A stretch of DNA of 64,000 nt from VRUE01 sp036271315 (GTDB lineage: Bacteria; Actinomycetota; Thermoleophilia; Solirubrobacterales; 70-9): NCBI GenBank assembly GCA_036271315.1, contig DATBAV010000044.1, positions 1 to 64,000 on the forward strand, in the 5' to 3' direction. The position numbers and the translations under genes were made by a program. Below are positions 54,612-63,070 of the stretch, piece after piece (position 1 is the first letter of the stretch; each line of letters starts with the position of its first letter). The notes below the pieces were generated by a model. It was given only the letters and a program-made list of their open reading frames with translations. It made no database searches and was not told where the DNA came from.

Positions 54612-54633
54612 GGCCAGGACGCTCCGGCCTTAG
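54608..54633. terminator. Palindromic bidirectional terminator spanning convergent stops
   Basis: CTAAGGCC (54608-54615) and GGCCTTAG (54626-54633) around a 10-nt loop; both stop codons are part of the palindrome. Confidence 0.6.
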
Positions 54634-56564
54634 CCCGAGACGACGCAATCCTTGGCATCGGTCATCTTCAGCGGTTCGGTGTTGGGGAACGATTCCAGCA
54701 AGGCGTCGGCGATCAGGCGGCCGCGGGCCGCGTAGCCTTCGGAGGTGAAGTGGATCCCGTCGGGGATGAACCATTTGTCCTGCACGTCGGCGGCCCAGTT
54801 GTAGATGCGCATGTTGGGGTAGCGGTCGCAGGCTTCGCGCAGCGCCTTGTCCCAGCTCGCCATGTTGGTCTCCGCGTAGGGGCCGCTCGGCACCAGTGAC
54901 TTGACGTTGACCCACATCACCGGTTCATCGCCGATCGTCGACATCATGCTTTCGATCCTGTCGTCGTAGGTGAAGTTGGAGCCGGCGGCGACGTTGGCCG
55001 CCTCGTTGGTCCCCATCGCGATCACCCAGCAGCCTTTGAAGCCTTCGTTCTTCCACGCTTCGGCGACTTCCTGGGCGTTCGGTTCGCCCTCGAAGTTCTC
55101 GTAGATCGAGCGCGCTCCGGCCACCTCGAGGTGCGCCGTGGTCGCGCCCACCCGCGCGTACTGGGCCGCGATCAGCTCGTTGCGCGGCAAATATTCTTCG
55201 GAGACCAGGCCCTCGGAGGTGGAGTCGCCGATGTGGACGACGCCTTTGCATGACGTCGCTAGCGGCTTGCGCTTGGCGTTCTTGGCGGTGACGGTCTTGG
55301 CCACGTTCGCCGAGCCGATTGCGGGCGAGTTGGAGACGCCGACGCCGGCCAGGCCGGCGATCGCGGCGATCACGACCAGTCCCGCGGCAGCGACGCCGAC
55401 CCACCCCTCGCGCGACACTCGTGCGCGCCGCAGCTCACCCGCTTTCCAGCGTTTCCAGAGCCTGCCCAGGGCGCCGTGGCGGATTGGGTTCTCGAGGTAG
55501 CGCCAGGAGAGCTCGGCCACCACCATGATCGCCGCCACCTGCAGGATCGCCCGCAGCAGGTTGGGGCCGTGCACCCCTTGGGGCGAGGTGAGGACGATGA
55601 TCGGCAGGGTCCAGAGGTAGATGCCGTAGGAGCGTTCGCCGATCCATTGCATCGGCTTGCAGCCGACGATCGGCCCCAGGCGCGAGGCGGGGTGGGCGAA
55701 GGCGGCGACCGAGAGTGCCGTGCCCAGCGCCAGCAGGGCGAAGCCGCCGCGGTAGAGGAAGGGCGAGAACTCGTTCGAGCGCCAGAACATCAGCCCGATC
55801 ACAATCAGGCCGACGAGCCCCGCCGCGTCGATCGTCCGCCGCGCCTGCGGCGTCACCTTGCCGGTGAGGCGGCGGCTAGGCCAGACCATCGCCAGCGCCG
55901 CGCCGACCAGCAGCTCGAGTGCCCGGGTGTCGGTGCCGTAGTAGACCCGCGAGGGATCGAGCGAGGGGTGGTAGAGGATCGCCATCAGGACCCCCGAGCA
56001 GAGCGCCGCGACCAGGGTGACGGCGGCCAGCCGCGGCCGGGGGCCGGCCTTGCGCCGCGCTTCCGGCACGAAGTGGAGCGCCGCCATCAGCAGGAAGGGC
56101 CAGACGATGTAGAACTGCTCCTCGACCGAGAGCGACCAGAGGTGGTTGAGCGGCGAGGGCGGCGCGAAGCGGGCGAAGTAGGAGACGTTGTGGAGGATCA
56201 GCCACCAGTTGTTGAAGTAGCCGACGGCGCTGAGCACGGCCATGCGGAAGTCGCTCGGCTGGTGCGGGCCGATCACAGTTACCCAGGCCGTCACCACGAT
56301 CAGCATCAGGAAGAGGGCAGGCAGCAGCCGGCGGGCGCGGGCCAGCCAGAAGGACTTCAGTTTGATCCCGCCGCGGTTGACCTGGTTGAGCAGGATGTCG
56401 GTGATCAGGTAGCCGCTGAGGGTGAAGAAGACGCCGACGCCGAGCAGACCGCCTTCGGCCCAGCCGAATTTGAGGTGGTAGAGGACGACGCCGAGCACCG
56501 CGATCGCGCGCAGGCCGTCGAGGCCCGGCATGTAGCGCTGGCCGCGCCCTACCGGTTCAGGCAT
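54630..56564 (-). CDS. Acyltransferase-3 (OafA-like) membrane protein with fused C-terminal SGNH domain
   Basis: 644 residues. The N-terminal ~370 form the 10-helix acyltransferase-3 domain (MPGLDGLRAIAVLGVVLYHL, FFTLSGYLITDILL, RARRLLPALF, HLWSLSVEEQFYIVWPFLL, RSYGIYLWTLPI). One more helix leads to an extracytoplasmic SGNH domain from about 440 (VVHIGDSTSEGLV, IAMGTNEAANV, PDGIHFTSEGY). It O-acetylates a surface polysaccharide or peptidoglycan, the SGNH part taking the acetyl outside the membrane. Confidence 0.93.
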   Translation of the reverse strand: MPEPVGRGQRYMPGLDGLRAIAVLGVVLYHLKFGWAEGGLLGVGVFFTLSGYLITDILLNQVNRGGIKLKSFWLARARRLLPALFLMLIVVTAWVTVIGPHQPSDFRMAVLSAVGYFNNWWLILHNVSYFARFAPPSPLNHLWSLSVEEQFYIVWPFLLMAALHFVPEARRKAGPRPRLAAVTLVAALCSGVLMAILYHPSLDPSRVYYGTDTRALELLVGAALAMVWPSRRLTGKVTPQARRTIDAAGLVGLIVIGLMFWRSNEFSPFLYRGGFALLALGTALSVAAFAHPASRLGPIVGCKPMQWIGERSYGIYLWTLPIIVLTSPQGVHGPNLLRAILQVAAIMVVAELSWRYLENPIRHGALGRLWKRWKAGELRRARVSREGWVGVAAAGLVVIAAIAGLAGVGVSNSPAIGSANVAKTVTAKNAKRKPLATSCKGVVHIGDSTSEGLVSEEYLPRNELIAAQYARVGATTAHLEVAGARSIYENFEGEPNAQEVAEAWKNEGFKGCWVIAMGTNEAANVAAGSNFTYDDRIESMMSTIGDEPVMWVNVKSLVPSGPYAETNMASWDKALREACDRYPNMRIYNWAADVQDKWFIPDGIHFTSEGYAARGRLIADALLESFPNTEPLKMTDAKDCVVSG

Positions 56565-57288
56565 CGCCAGCCAGCGAGATCGGGAAGAGCCGCAGCGCCC
56601 TGCCGATGATCGAGTCGAGCAGCTCGGCCTCGCGCCGCGCCAGCTTGCGCGCCGGCGGCAGGTCGGGCCCGGATTCGAGCGCCGGTTTGGCGACCGGCGC
56701 CGCGGCGATCCCGAGGCAGGCCTTGATTCCCCGCGCGATCAGGCGGGCGCGCAGTTCGGCTCCGGCGGGGATCGGGTGCAGGTCGTCGGCCTGCATCAGC
56801 TCGGGGTGGGTTTCCTCCGCCCTCGCCCAGTCGGGCACCTGCGTCCCCGGTCTCGAAGCGGCGAATTCCCTCACCACCCTGTTCTTGCCGCTGCTGTCGA
56901 TGCCATTCACGGTAAGGCCGTGGATGGTCGGCACCACCATGCAGCGGTCGCCGATCTCCGCTGCCACCTTGCGCAGGTTCCCTGCGAGTATCTCGGGATA
57001 AGCGGGGTTGTCGTTGGTGCCGGCGTCGAAGACGATCACCGATTGCGACGGTTCGTAGCTTTCCTGGAAGAGGTCGAAGATCTGGAAGCTGTTGGAGCCG
57101 CCGACCGCGTTGACGGTCAGCGGCACGCCCGGCAGGTACTGCTTCAGGTAGGGCGAGGTCAGTTCCTCGAGGCTGTCGCCGACGACCAGCACGCCACCGT
57201 TGCCACTCGCCTGCGCCGAGGGAGCGGCAATCAGGATGAGAGCAACAAGAGTGGCCGCCAGGGTCGCGAGCTTGCGCAAACTCGGCAT
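56557..57288 (-). CDS. Secreted SGNH/GDSL hydrolase
   Basis: 243 residues from ATG 57288. Signal peptide (LAATLVALILIAAPSAQA), then GGVLVVGDSLEELT (Ser), AVGGSNSFQ (Gly), DAGTNDNPAY (Asn) and DDLHPIPAG (Asp-His), a complete SGNH set. It overlaps the acyltransferase by 8 bp and duplicates the function of that protein's C-terminal domain, so the two probably act on the same exported substrate. Confidence 0.88.
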   Translation of the reverse strand: MPSLRKLATLAATLVALILIAAPSAQASGNGGVLVVGDSLEELTSPYLKQYLPGVPLTVNAVGGSNSFQIFDLFQESYEPSQSVIVFDAGTNDNPAYPEILAGNLRKVAAEIGDRCMVVPTIHGLTVNGIDSSGKNRVVREFAASRPGTQVPDWARAEETHPELMQADDLHPIPAGAELRARLIARGIKACLGIAAAPVAKPALESGPDLPPARKLARREAELLDSIIGRALRLFPISLAGDA

Positions 57289-57312
57289 CCGGCGAATTTC
57301 TACACTACGCCG

Positions 57313-57807
57313 ATGCGGCTCAGCTCGGTGGCGACAGTCGGCATCCTGCTGGGCCTGGCGCTGATTCTGAGTTCCTGTGGGGAGGACGGGACGACGGCTG
57401 CCGACAGGCCGGCGAGCACCACCGACACGAGGCCGTCGCCGCCGTCGCACGCCGCGAGCGCCCGCAGCTCCTGCCGCCAACTGCGTCCCTTTCTCGGCTC
57501 GATGGTGAAACTGCGCGACGACCTGGCCCGGGGCCTCAGCTACGACGAATACCTGCGCGAGGTGCAGAGGGTGCGCTCGGTCTACGCCCGCATCGACGCC
57601 GACAAGCTGAGCGCGGGCTGCCTGCTCGCCGGCGGCGGCCCCGCCGAGCGCGCCCTCAACCTCTACATCGACGCAACCAACACCTGGGGCGATTGCCTGG
57701 CAACGGTGTCCTGCAATACCCGCTCGATCGAACCGAAGCTGCAGCGCAAGTGGGCACTCGCAGCCCACCAGCTCGCATCCGCCCAGCAGGGGCTGCGCCG
57801 CGCTTAG
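57313..57807 (+). CDS. Small lipoprotein
   Basis: 164 residues from ATG 57313. Signal peptide with lipobox LSSC (VGILLGLALILSSCGEDG), a Thr/Ser/Pro linker, then an alpha-helical domain with four Cys (RSSCRQL, AGCLL, WGDCLATVSC). Diacylglycerol attachment would be by Lgt (30851). Ends 4 bp into the convergent methyltransferase. Confidence 0.85.
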   Translation: MRLSSVATVGILLGLALILSSCGEDGTTAADRPASTTDTRPSPPSHAASARSSCRQLRPFLGSMVKLRDDLARGLSYDEYLREVQRVRSVYARIDADKLSAGCLLAGGGPAERALNLYIDATNTWGDCLATVSCNTRSIEPKLQRKWALAAHQLASAQQGLRRA

Positions 57808-58580
57808 GTGGCGGCGCGGGCGACGTAGATCGCCTTGGTGTGTGTGGGAGCGAGCGGCTGGGTGGGGATGCCGTCGAGACCGTGACCGTAGACGGCTAGG
57901 CATTCCAGCCCGGCGCCCGCCAGCGCCGCCTGCACCTCGGCTTCGGGAAAGTGACGCTGGCGGTGGGTCAGCACCTCGCCGGGAGCGACTTCCATTTGCG
58001 ACTCGCAGATCGAGCCCGGTGGCACATCGGCGGAGGCCATCCCCCGCCAGATCAGCCGCCGTCCCCCGCGCTCGACCACCATGGTTTCGGCGAAGAAGGT
58101 GCGGTAAGCATGCAGCTCGTTGACATCGAAGAGCAGCAAGCCGGTCGGGGCAAGATTGGCCCGCATCCCTGCCAGCGCTTGGCCCAGTTCCGCGGGACTG
58201 AGCAGGTAGTTGATCGCGTCATCTAGCGACCAGACCAGGTCGAACTCGCCGAACTCAGGCAGGTCCAGCATGTCGGCGACTGTGAGTTGCGCCGCCTCGC
58301 CGGCCTTCTCACGAGCACGCTCCAGCATCGCCGGGGAGATGTCACAGCCAGTGACCTCCCAGCCCTGCGCCAGCATCGGCAGGAAGCTGGTGCCGGTGCC
58401 GCAGCCGACGTCCAGCAGACGCTTGCCGGTCAGGCCGCGCCCCTCCAGCACCTTGACCAGGTCGGCGATCCAGGCCTCGCTTTCGTAGTGGCCTGTGAAG
58501 TCGTCGTAGACGGGCGCCATCGCCTCGTAGGTGCGCTGTGCCCAATCTCCCCCCGTCTCCCCAGACATCGTTACCGACAT
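57804..58580 (-). CDS. Class I SAM-dependent methyltransferase
   Basis: 258 residues. Motif I LLDVGCGTGTSFLPML, motif II VTGCDISPAMLERAREKA, then LTVADMLDLP and VWSLDDAINYLLS, the layout of small-molecule class I methyltransferases. The C-terminal beta region SICESQMEVAPGEVLTHRQRHFPEAEV resembles SAM-methyltransferases of the DUF4942/YP-type group, but the substrate is unknown. Confidence 0.88.
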   Translation of the reverse strand: MSVTMSGETGGDWAQRTYEAMAPVYDDFTGHYESEAWIADLVKVLEGRGLTGKRLLDVGCGTGTSFLPMLAQGWEVTGCDISPAMLERAREKAGEAAQLTVADMLDLPEFGEFDLVWSLDDAINYLLSPAELGQALAGMRANLAPTGLLLFDVNELHAYRTFFAETMVVERGGRRLIWRGMASADVPPGSICESQMEVAPGEVLTHRQRHFPEAEVQAALAGAGLECLAVYGHGLDGIPTQPLAPTHTKAIYVARAAT

Positions 58581-58740
58581 GGAATAAAGACCAGGTTTAT
58601 GATCTAAAAAGTTTCATCAATAAAATTCACCCTTTTGGTTTTAGAAGTAGTACGGTCGAGCAATCAACGTTTCGATCATTCAAGAATCGGATCAGGGTGA
58701 TGGTTGGGAATGGGATGAGGCGCACCGCTTTTGCCTGCGG
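58581..58740. other. AT-rich region before the sigma-factor gene
   Basis: 58585-58680 is the most AT-rich stretch noticed (e.g. around 58600-58640). From 58651 the sigma reading frame is already open (YGRAINVSII...DEAHRFCLR) but contains no ATG, GTG or TTG before 58741. The natural start may be an ATT/ATC codon, or this part may be untranslated leader. Confidence 0.5.
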
Positions 58741-59181
58741 ATGGCCTATCACTACGCCAGCAATCCCAACGAGGCTGAAGACATCGCCCAGGACGCACTG
58801 CTTCGCGCCTGGCGCCGGCGCTCAACCCTTCGCGACAGCGCCAGGCGCAAGGAGTGGCTGGGCACGATCGTTCGCAACGAGGCCTTCCGGCACCACTCGC
58901 GGGTGCGTCCCGATCCGGTCGACACGGCCGAGGACTGGGAAGGCGCCGAGGACGAGCAGATTCTCTCCACGGTTGAGCGCGCCGATCTGCACGCCGCGCT
59001 CAAGCGCCTCAGCGAGCGCGATCGCAAACTGATCGAGCTGCGCTACGAAGAGGACCTGACCCAGGAGGCGATTGCCCGCCGCCTCGGCGTCCCCGACGGC
59101 ACGATCAAGGTCCGCCTCCACCGCCTGCGCCACCGACTGCGCAAGGAGATGGGCCGGCCTGCCGCGCGCGCGGCGTCCTAG
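58741..59181 (+). CDS. ECF-like RNA polymerase sigma factor
   Basis: 146 residues from ATG 58741. Region 2 is AYHYASNPNEAEDIAQDALLRAWRR, and region 4 is ALKRLSERDRKLIELRYEEDLTQEAIARRLGVPDGTIKVRLHRLRHRLR. The first ~15 residues of region 2 (EAHRFCLRM...) are encoded in frame upstream of this ATG without a standard start codon, so the protein is either N-terminally short or starts at a rare codon. No anti-sigma gene is adjacent. Confidence 0.85.
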   Translation: MAYHYASNPNEAEDIAQDALLRAWRRRSTLRDSARRKEWLGTIVRNEAFRHHSRVRPDPVDTAEDWEGAEDEQILSTVERADLHAALKRLSERDRKLIELRYEEDLTQEAIARRLGVPDGTIKVRLHRLRHRLRKEMGRPAARAAS

Positions 59182-59184
59182 GGC

Positions 59185-59838
59185 TCAGCTCGCGGCAGCA
59201 GCGACGCGGCGCATCTCCTCGGCCGCGGCGCTGGGGCCGATGTAGGGGACGAGCATCGCGAAGAGCAGGTCGGGCAGCATCGCCGGCAGCTGCGCCGCCC
59301 GCCCCGCCAGAAGCTCGTCGAAGATCAGCCCCGAGACGGCGCCAGCCGACATCAGCGAGATGTTCTCGGGCAGCTCGCGGCCCTCGGAGAGCTCGCGGCC
59401 ACCCTCGAGGTACTGGGTGAAGCGGGCGACCGCGTCCCAGTGCAGCTGGCGCGCGTCGGCGCCGGCGGCGGCGACCTCGACCACGGCGGTGCGGGCGAGC
59501 TCGGGATCGAGGGCGAAGAGTTTGACGATCGTCGCCAGGCCGTTCTCGACCCGCTGCAGCCACGACTGGGCGCCGTCGCATTCGGCGACAACCACGGCAA
59601 ATACCTGCTCTACGAGCATTTCGTAGGAGGCGAGGAAGCACTCGTGCTTGTCCTCGAAGTGTTTGTAGAAGGTGGTGCGGGAGGTTCCCGCCTCCTCGAT
59701 CACGTCGGCGACCGAGGTCTCCTTGTAGCCCTTGCTGCCGACCACGCGGATCATGGCCGCCAAGATGAGGTCCCGCCGCGATTCGGATGCCATCAGCCCG
59801 TCCCAGGTAGGTTGAAAACTCCGGAGTACCTTCATCAT
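59185..59838 (-). CDS. TetR-family regulator, copy 1 of a tandem trio
   Basis: 217 residues (ATG 59838, 59835 or 59793). HTH ETSVADVIEEAGTSRTTFYKHFEDKHECFLASYEML. The ligand domain ends LPAMLPDLLFAMLVPYIGPSAAAEEMRR, very like the next two genes. A GTGTAC-GTAA-GCGTTTATC motif (59848-59866) lies in the short gap upstream and resembles one upstream of copy 3. Confidence 0.92.
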   Translation of the reverse strand: MMKVLRSFQPTWDGLMASESRRDLILAAMIRVVGSKGYKETSVADVIEEAGTSRTTFYKHFEDKHECFLASYEMLVEQVFAVVVAECDGAQSWLQRVENGLATIVKLFALDPELARTAVVEVAAAGADARQLHWDAVARFTQYLEGGRELSEGRELPENISLMSAGAVSGLIFDELLAGRAAQLPAMLPDLLFAMLVPYIGPSAAAEEMRRVAAAAS

Positions 59839-59847
59839 AGCGGCTCG

Positions 59848-59866
59848 GTGTACGTAAGCGTTTATC
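59848..59866. promoter_or_regulatory. Putative TetR-trio operator A
   Basis: GTGTACGTAAGCGTTTATC lies between TetR copies 2 and 1. It matches the reverse complement of 61311-61329 at 14 of 19 positions, with both ends conserved. Confidence 0.5.
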
Positions 59867-60537
59867 TACTTTTTTCCGCCCACCTCCCGGGTAGCCGCAG
59901 CAGGACCGATATAGGGCATCAGCGTCGCAAAAAGCACCTCCGAAAGCAAATTCGGCAGATACTCCGCGCGTCCCTCAATCACCTCGTCGGAGATCAGCCC
60001 GGCGACGGCACCGATCGCCATCCGCGAAGTGTTGGCCGGCAGGTTGCGCCCGCCCGGCGCGAAGTCGCGCCCCTCGTCGAAGAACGGCGTGAGGCGCTGC
60101 AGGGCGGCCCGGTAGCGGCGCTGCGCGGCCGGCCCGGCAGCGCCGACGTCGACCAGGGCCATGCGGGCGATCGCCGGCTCTTCGGCGAGCGCCTCCAGCA
60201 GCGCCGCCAGCCCGGCGCGGGCGCGGTTCGGCCAGCCCTCCTCGGCCTCGTACGCCGCCGCGACCCGGCGCACCAGAGCGTCGATGACACTGTCATAGGC
60301 CGCGAGGAAGCAGCCTTCCTTGTCCTCGAACATGCCGTAGAAGGTCGTGCGTGAGATCCCCGCCTCGCGGGTGAGGTCGGCGACCGTCGTCGCCGCGTAG
60401 CCCTTCTCGGCGACGACGCGGATCGCCGCTTCCAGCAAGCGCTCGCGCTGCGAGCGTGCGATCACCTCAGGGGGGAGGCGGTGGCGTCCGCGCGGTGGCC
60501 GCCACCGCTCCCGTTTCTGCCCCCCGGCCGCCGCCAC
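59866..60537 (-). CDS. TetR-family regulator, copy 2 of a tandem trio
   Basis: 223 residues with a basic N-terminal arm (RERWRPPRGRHRLPPE). HTH ATTVADLTREAGISRTTFYGMFEDKEGCFLAAYDSV. The C-terminal part LPNLLSEVLFATLMPYIGPAAATRE parallels copy 1. Starts 4 bp after copy 3, so they share a message. Confidence 0.93.
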   Translation of the reverse strand: MAAAGGQKRERWRPPRGRHRLPPEVIARSQRERLLEAAIRVVAEKGYAATTVADLTREAGISRTTFYGMFEDKEGCFLAAYDSVIDALVRRVAAAYEAEEGWPNRARAGLAALLEALAEEPAIARMALVDVGAAGPAAQRRYRAALQRLTPFFDEGRDFAPGGRNLPANTSRMAIGAVAGLISDEVIEGRAEYLPNLLSEVLFATLMPYIGPAAATREVGGKK

Positions 60538-60541
60538 CTGG

Positions 60542-61300
60542 TCAGCCGTCGGCGGGAGCTGCGGCTCTCTCGGCCTCGCGCGCCTGTCGCAACGCCTCCT
60601 CCTGGCCGAGGTAGGGAACCGTGGTGATGTAGACGATGTCGGGGAGCAGCTCGCGCAGGCGGGCCGTGTTGCCGGCGAGGATCTGGCCGACGATCAACGA
60701 CTCCGCCGCCGAGAGCGCGGCGCGGCCGGCGCTCGAGGGGATTGCCGCTTCCTCGACCGGGTCGTCGCGGCCGCGTTCGAGCAGCGACTGCAGGACGCGC
60801 TTGCCGGAGGCATAGAGCTCGAAGGCGCGGTCGCCCGAGGAAGGTGCCTCGACCAGGGCCATGCGGGCGAAGCTGGGCCGGCTGGCGAGCAGGTCGAGGA
60901 AGGCAGCGGCGGCGTCGCGAACCATGGTCGCCCAGGGCTTGTCGGGCGAGTAGACAGCGACGATGCGCCCCATCGCATCGGCGAGGGCCACCTCCATCGA
61001 GGCGTGGAAGCAGTCCTCCTTGTCCTTGAAGAGCTCGTAGAAGGTGGCGCGGGAGACGCCGGCGCCCTCGCAGACGTCGGCAATCGTGGTCGCGCCGTAG
61101 CCTTTCTGGGCGCAGCTGCGGGCCATCGCGTTGAGCAGCCGTTCGCGCTGGGAGTGCTCGACGAGGGGCTCGGCAAGCTCCTCGATGCCGGCCGGCAGCC
61201 GCTCCTGCTCGATCACCGCGCCGAGGTCTTCAGCTGGCGCTGGAGCTGGGTTTCCGGAGTTTGAGGAAGTGGGGGACACGTCGATCTCGCAGGTAGACAA
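60542..61300 (-). CDS. TetR-family regulator, copy 3 of a tandem trio
   Basis: 252 residues with a 45-residue acidic/Pro extension. HTH ATTIADVCEGAGVSRATFYELFKDKEDCFHASMEVA; C-terminus LRELLPDIVYITTVPYLGQEEALRQ. First of the trio operon and divergent from the twin S51 peptidases, the likely targets. Three homologous regulators in a row suggests duplication with possible heterodimers. Confidence 0.93.
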   Translation of the reverse strand: MSTCEIDVSPTSSNSGNPAPAPAEDLGAVIEQERLPAGIEELAEPLVEHSQRERLLNAMARSCAQKGYGATTIADVCEGAGVSRATFYELFKDKEDCFHASMEVALADAMGRIVAVYSPDKPWATMVRDAAAAFLDLLASRPSFARMALVEAPSSGDRAFELYASGKRVLQSLLERGRDDPVEEAAIPSSAGRAALSAAESLIVGQILAGNTARLRELLPDIVYITTVPYLGQEEALRQAREAERAAAPADG

Positions 61301-61305
61301 CCGTG

Positions 61306-61329
61306 TTTAGGTAAACGCGATTGTACACC
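61306..61329. promoter_or_regulatory. Putative TetR-trio operator B
   Basis: GTTTA-GG-TAAAC (61306-61317) overlaps GGTAAACGCGATTGTACAC (61311-61329), located just upstream of TetR copy 3. Related to operator A; TGTAC is also in the two downstream direct repeats. Confidence 0.5.
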
Positions 61330-61415
61330 CAGAAGGCGCTCTGTGGACGTTCCGGTACCGATTTAACAAAGCCGGAAGCCGCTGGGAACGAGGGCGGAAT
61401 ACGGGGCGGCGCCGA

Positions 61416-61466
61416 CTGTACAAGCGGCGAGCGTGCCGGGGCGAACTTCAGACCCCTGTACAAGCG
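61416..61466. repeat. Two CTGTACAAGCG direct repeats, 40 bp apart
   Basis: Identical 11-mers at 61416-61426 and 61456-61466 in the region before the first S51 peptidase. With operators A and B they make four TGTAC-containing sites around the regulator/peptidase divergence. Confidence 0.7.
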
Positions 61467-61497
61467 AGTTTTGACCGCGCGGGAGGACCATTTGAGC

Positions 61498-62271
61498 ATG
61501 GAGACCGCGCCTCGTCAGATCGTCGCTTTCGGGGGTGGGGGGTTCTCGATGGAGTCGGGCAACCCCCTGCTTGACGAGTACGTGCTCGACCTCTGCCGCC
61601 GCGAGCGACCCAAGGTCTGCTTCTTGCCCTCGGCCAGCGGCGATGCCGACCACTACGTCGTCCGCTTCTATCGCGCCTTTCCCGCCGAGCGCTGCGAGGC
61701 CAGCCACATCTCGCTCTTCCGTCGCGAGCAGGGGCCGGAGGACCTGCGTGCCCACCTGCTGTCTCAAGATCTGATCTACGTGGGGGGTGGCAGCGTGGTC
61801 AGCTTGCTCGGCGTCTGGCGCGCGCACGGAATCGACCGGATCCTGCGCGAAGCCTGGGAAGCCGGCGTCGTTCTCTGCGGCCTCTCCGCCGGCTCGCTCT
61901 GCTGGTTCGAGGAAGCGGTCACCGGCTTTCACGGCGCCCCGCAACGGGTTGAGGGCCTGGGGCTGCTGCCGTTCAGCAACTGCGTCCACTACGAGCCGAC
62001 CTCCGAGAGGCGGCTCGCCTACCACGAGATGCTGCGCGAGGGGATGCGGCCGGGCTACGCCGCCGAGGACAGTGCCGGCCTGCACTTCATCGGTTGCGAG
62101 CTGAACCGGGTGGTCGCCTCGCGGCCGGCGGCGCGCGGCTACCGGCTCGACGCGGCCGGCGACCGGGTGGTCGAGATGCGGCTGGCGACCACCTACCTCG
62201 GTGACGCAGCGCCCGTCACCCGGCTGCCCGGCGCGACCTCGGCGACGCTCTCCGCCACCTCGGCGGCCTGA
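61498..62271 (+). CDS. S51-family peptidase (peptidase E/cyanophycinase-like), first of twin genes
   Basis: 257 residues from ATG 61498 (TTG 61492 is also possible), with a GGGAGGA ribosome site. Serine peptidase of the class I amidotransferase-like fold: VAFGGGGFSMESGN, FLPSASGDADHYVVRFY, LIYVGGGSVVSLL and the nucleophile elbow VLCGLSAGSLCWFEE (Ser). It hydrolyses Asp-type dipeptides in known relatives. No cyanophycin synthetase is in view. Confidence 0.9.
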   Translation: METAPRQIVAFGGGGFSMESGNPLLDEYVLDLCRRERPKVCFLPSASGDADHYVVRFYRAFPAERCEASHISLFRREQGPEDLRAHLLSQDLIYVGGGSVVSLLGVWRAHGIDRILREAWEAGVVLCGLSAGSLCWFEEAVTGFHGAPQRVEGLGLLPFSNCVHYEPTSERRLAYHEMLREGMRPGYAAEDSAGLHFIGCELNRVVASRPAARGYRLDAAGDRVVEMRLATTYLGDAAPVTRLPGATSATLSATSAA

Positions 62272-62278
62272 GCGGCCG

Positions 62279-63070
62279 ATGGTCTCCCGCATCCTCACCC
62301 TGGGTGGTCACGACTTCACCTCGCGCCCGCCCGATCGGGCGGTCAGCGAGCTGATGCTGCGGCTGGCGACCGAGCGCGCCGGCAAGCGGCCGAAGATCTG
62401 CATCCTGCCGACCGCCAGCGGCGATACCTCCGAGCAGATTGGCCGCTTCTACGCCGCCTTCGGCGAGCGCCCCTGCGATCCCTCCGACCTCTCGCTCTTC
62501 CGCCTCGGCCGGCGGCCGATGGCGCTGCGCGACCACCTGCTCGACCAGGACCTGATCTACGTTGGCGGTGGCAGCATGGTCAACCTGCTGGCGGTCTGGG
62601 AGGCCCACGATCTCAGCGCCATCCTCAGCCTCGCCTGGCGCCAGGGCATCGTCCTCGCCGGTCAGAGCGCCGGGGCGATGTGCTGGTTCGAGTCCGGCAT
62701 CACCAAGTCCTCGGGCAAGCCCGAGATCGAGGCCGGCCTCGGCCTGCTCCGCGGCAGCCTCTGCGTTCACTACAACAACGAGCCCGAGCGCCGCGCCGCC
62801 TACCTCGAAGCGGTCGGCAACGGCATGCCCAGCGGCTACGGCCTGGACGACTACGCCGGCCTGCTCTGGGAAGGCGAGGGCCCTCCGTCGGCAGTCACCG
62901 CCCGCAGGGGCGCCCGCGCCTACCGCGTTAGCTCGAGCGACACCGGCGTGGTCGAGTCGCCCTTGCCCGCTCGCTTTCTTCCCGCCCCGGCGCCGGCGGC
63001 CTTGCGCGAGGACATCGCCGAGTTCCGACGGATCAAATCGATGCGCAGGCGAGCCGGCTGGCTCGGCTAA
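62279..63070 (+). CDS. S51-family peptidase, second of twin genes
   Basis: 263 residues from ATG 62279, 7 bp after its twin. Same blocks: ICILPTASGDTSEQIGRFYAAFG, DLIYVGGGSMVNLLAVWEAH, VLAGQSAGAMCWFESG (Ser), SLCVHYNNEPERRAAYLE. Overall similarity to the first gene is high through the catalytic core and lower at the ends. A duplicated enzyme under shared TetR control is inferred. Confidence 0.9.
   Translation: MVSRILTLGGHDFTSRPPDRAVSELMLRLATERAGKRPKICILPTASGDTSEQIGRFYAAFGERPCDPSDLSLFRLGRRPMALRDHLLDQDLIYVGGGSMVNLLAVWEAHDLSAILSLAWRQGIVLAGQSAGAMCWFESGITKSSGKPEIEAGLGLLRGSLCVHYNNEPERRAAYLEAVGNGMPSGYGLDDYAGLLWEGEGPPSAVTARRGARAYRVSSSDTGVVESPLPARFLPAPAPAALREDIAEFRRIKSMRRRAGWLG

Noticed and set aside
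61416..61466. Transposon or attachment-site direct repeats
   Set aside because: Too short (11 bp), with no mobile gene nearby; regulatory sites are the simpler reading.
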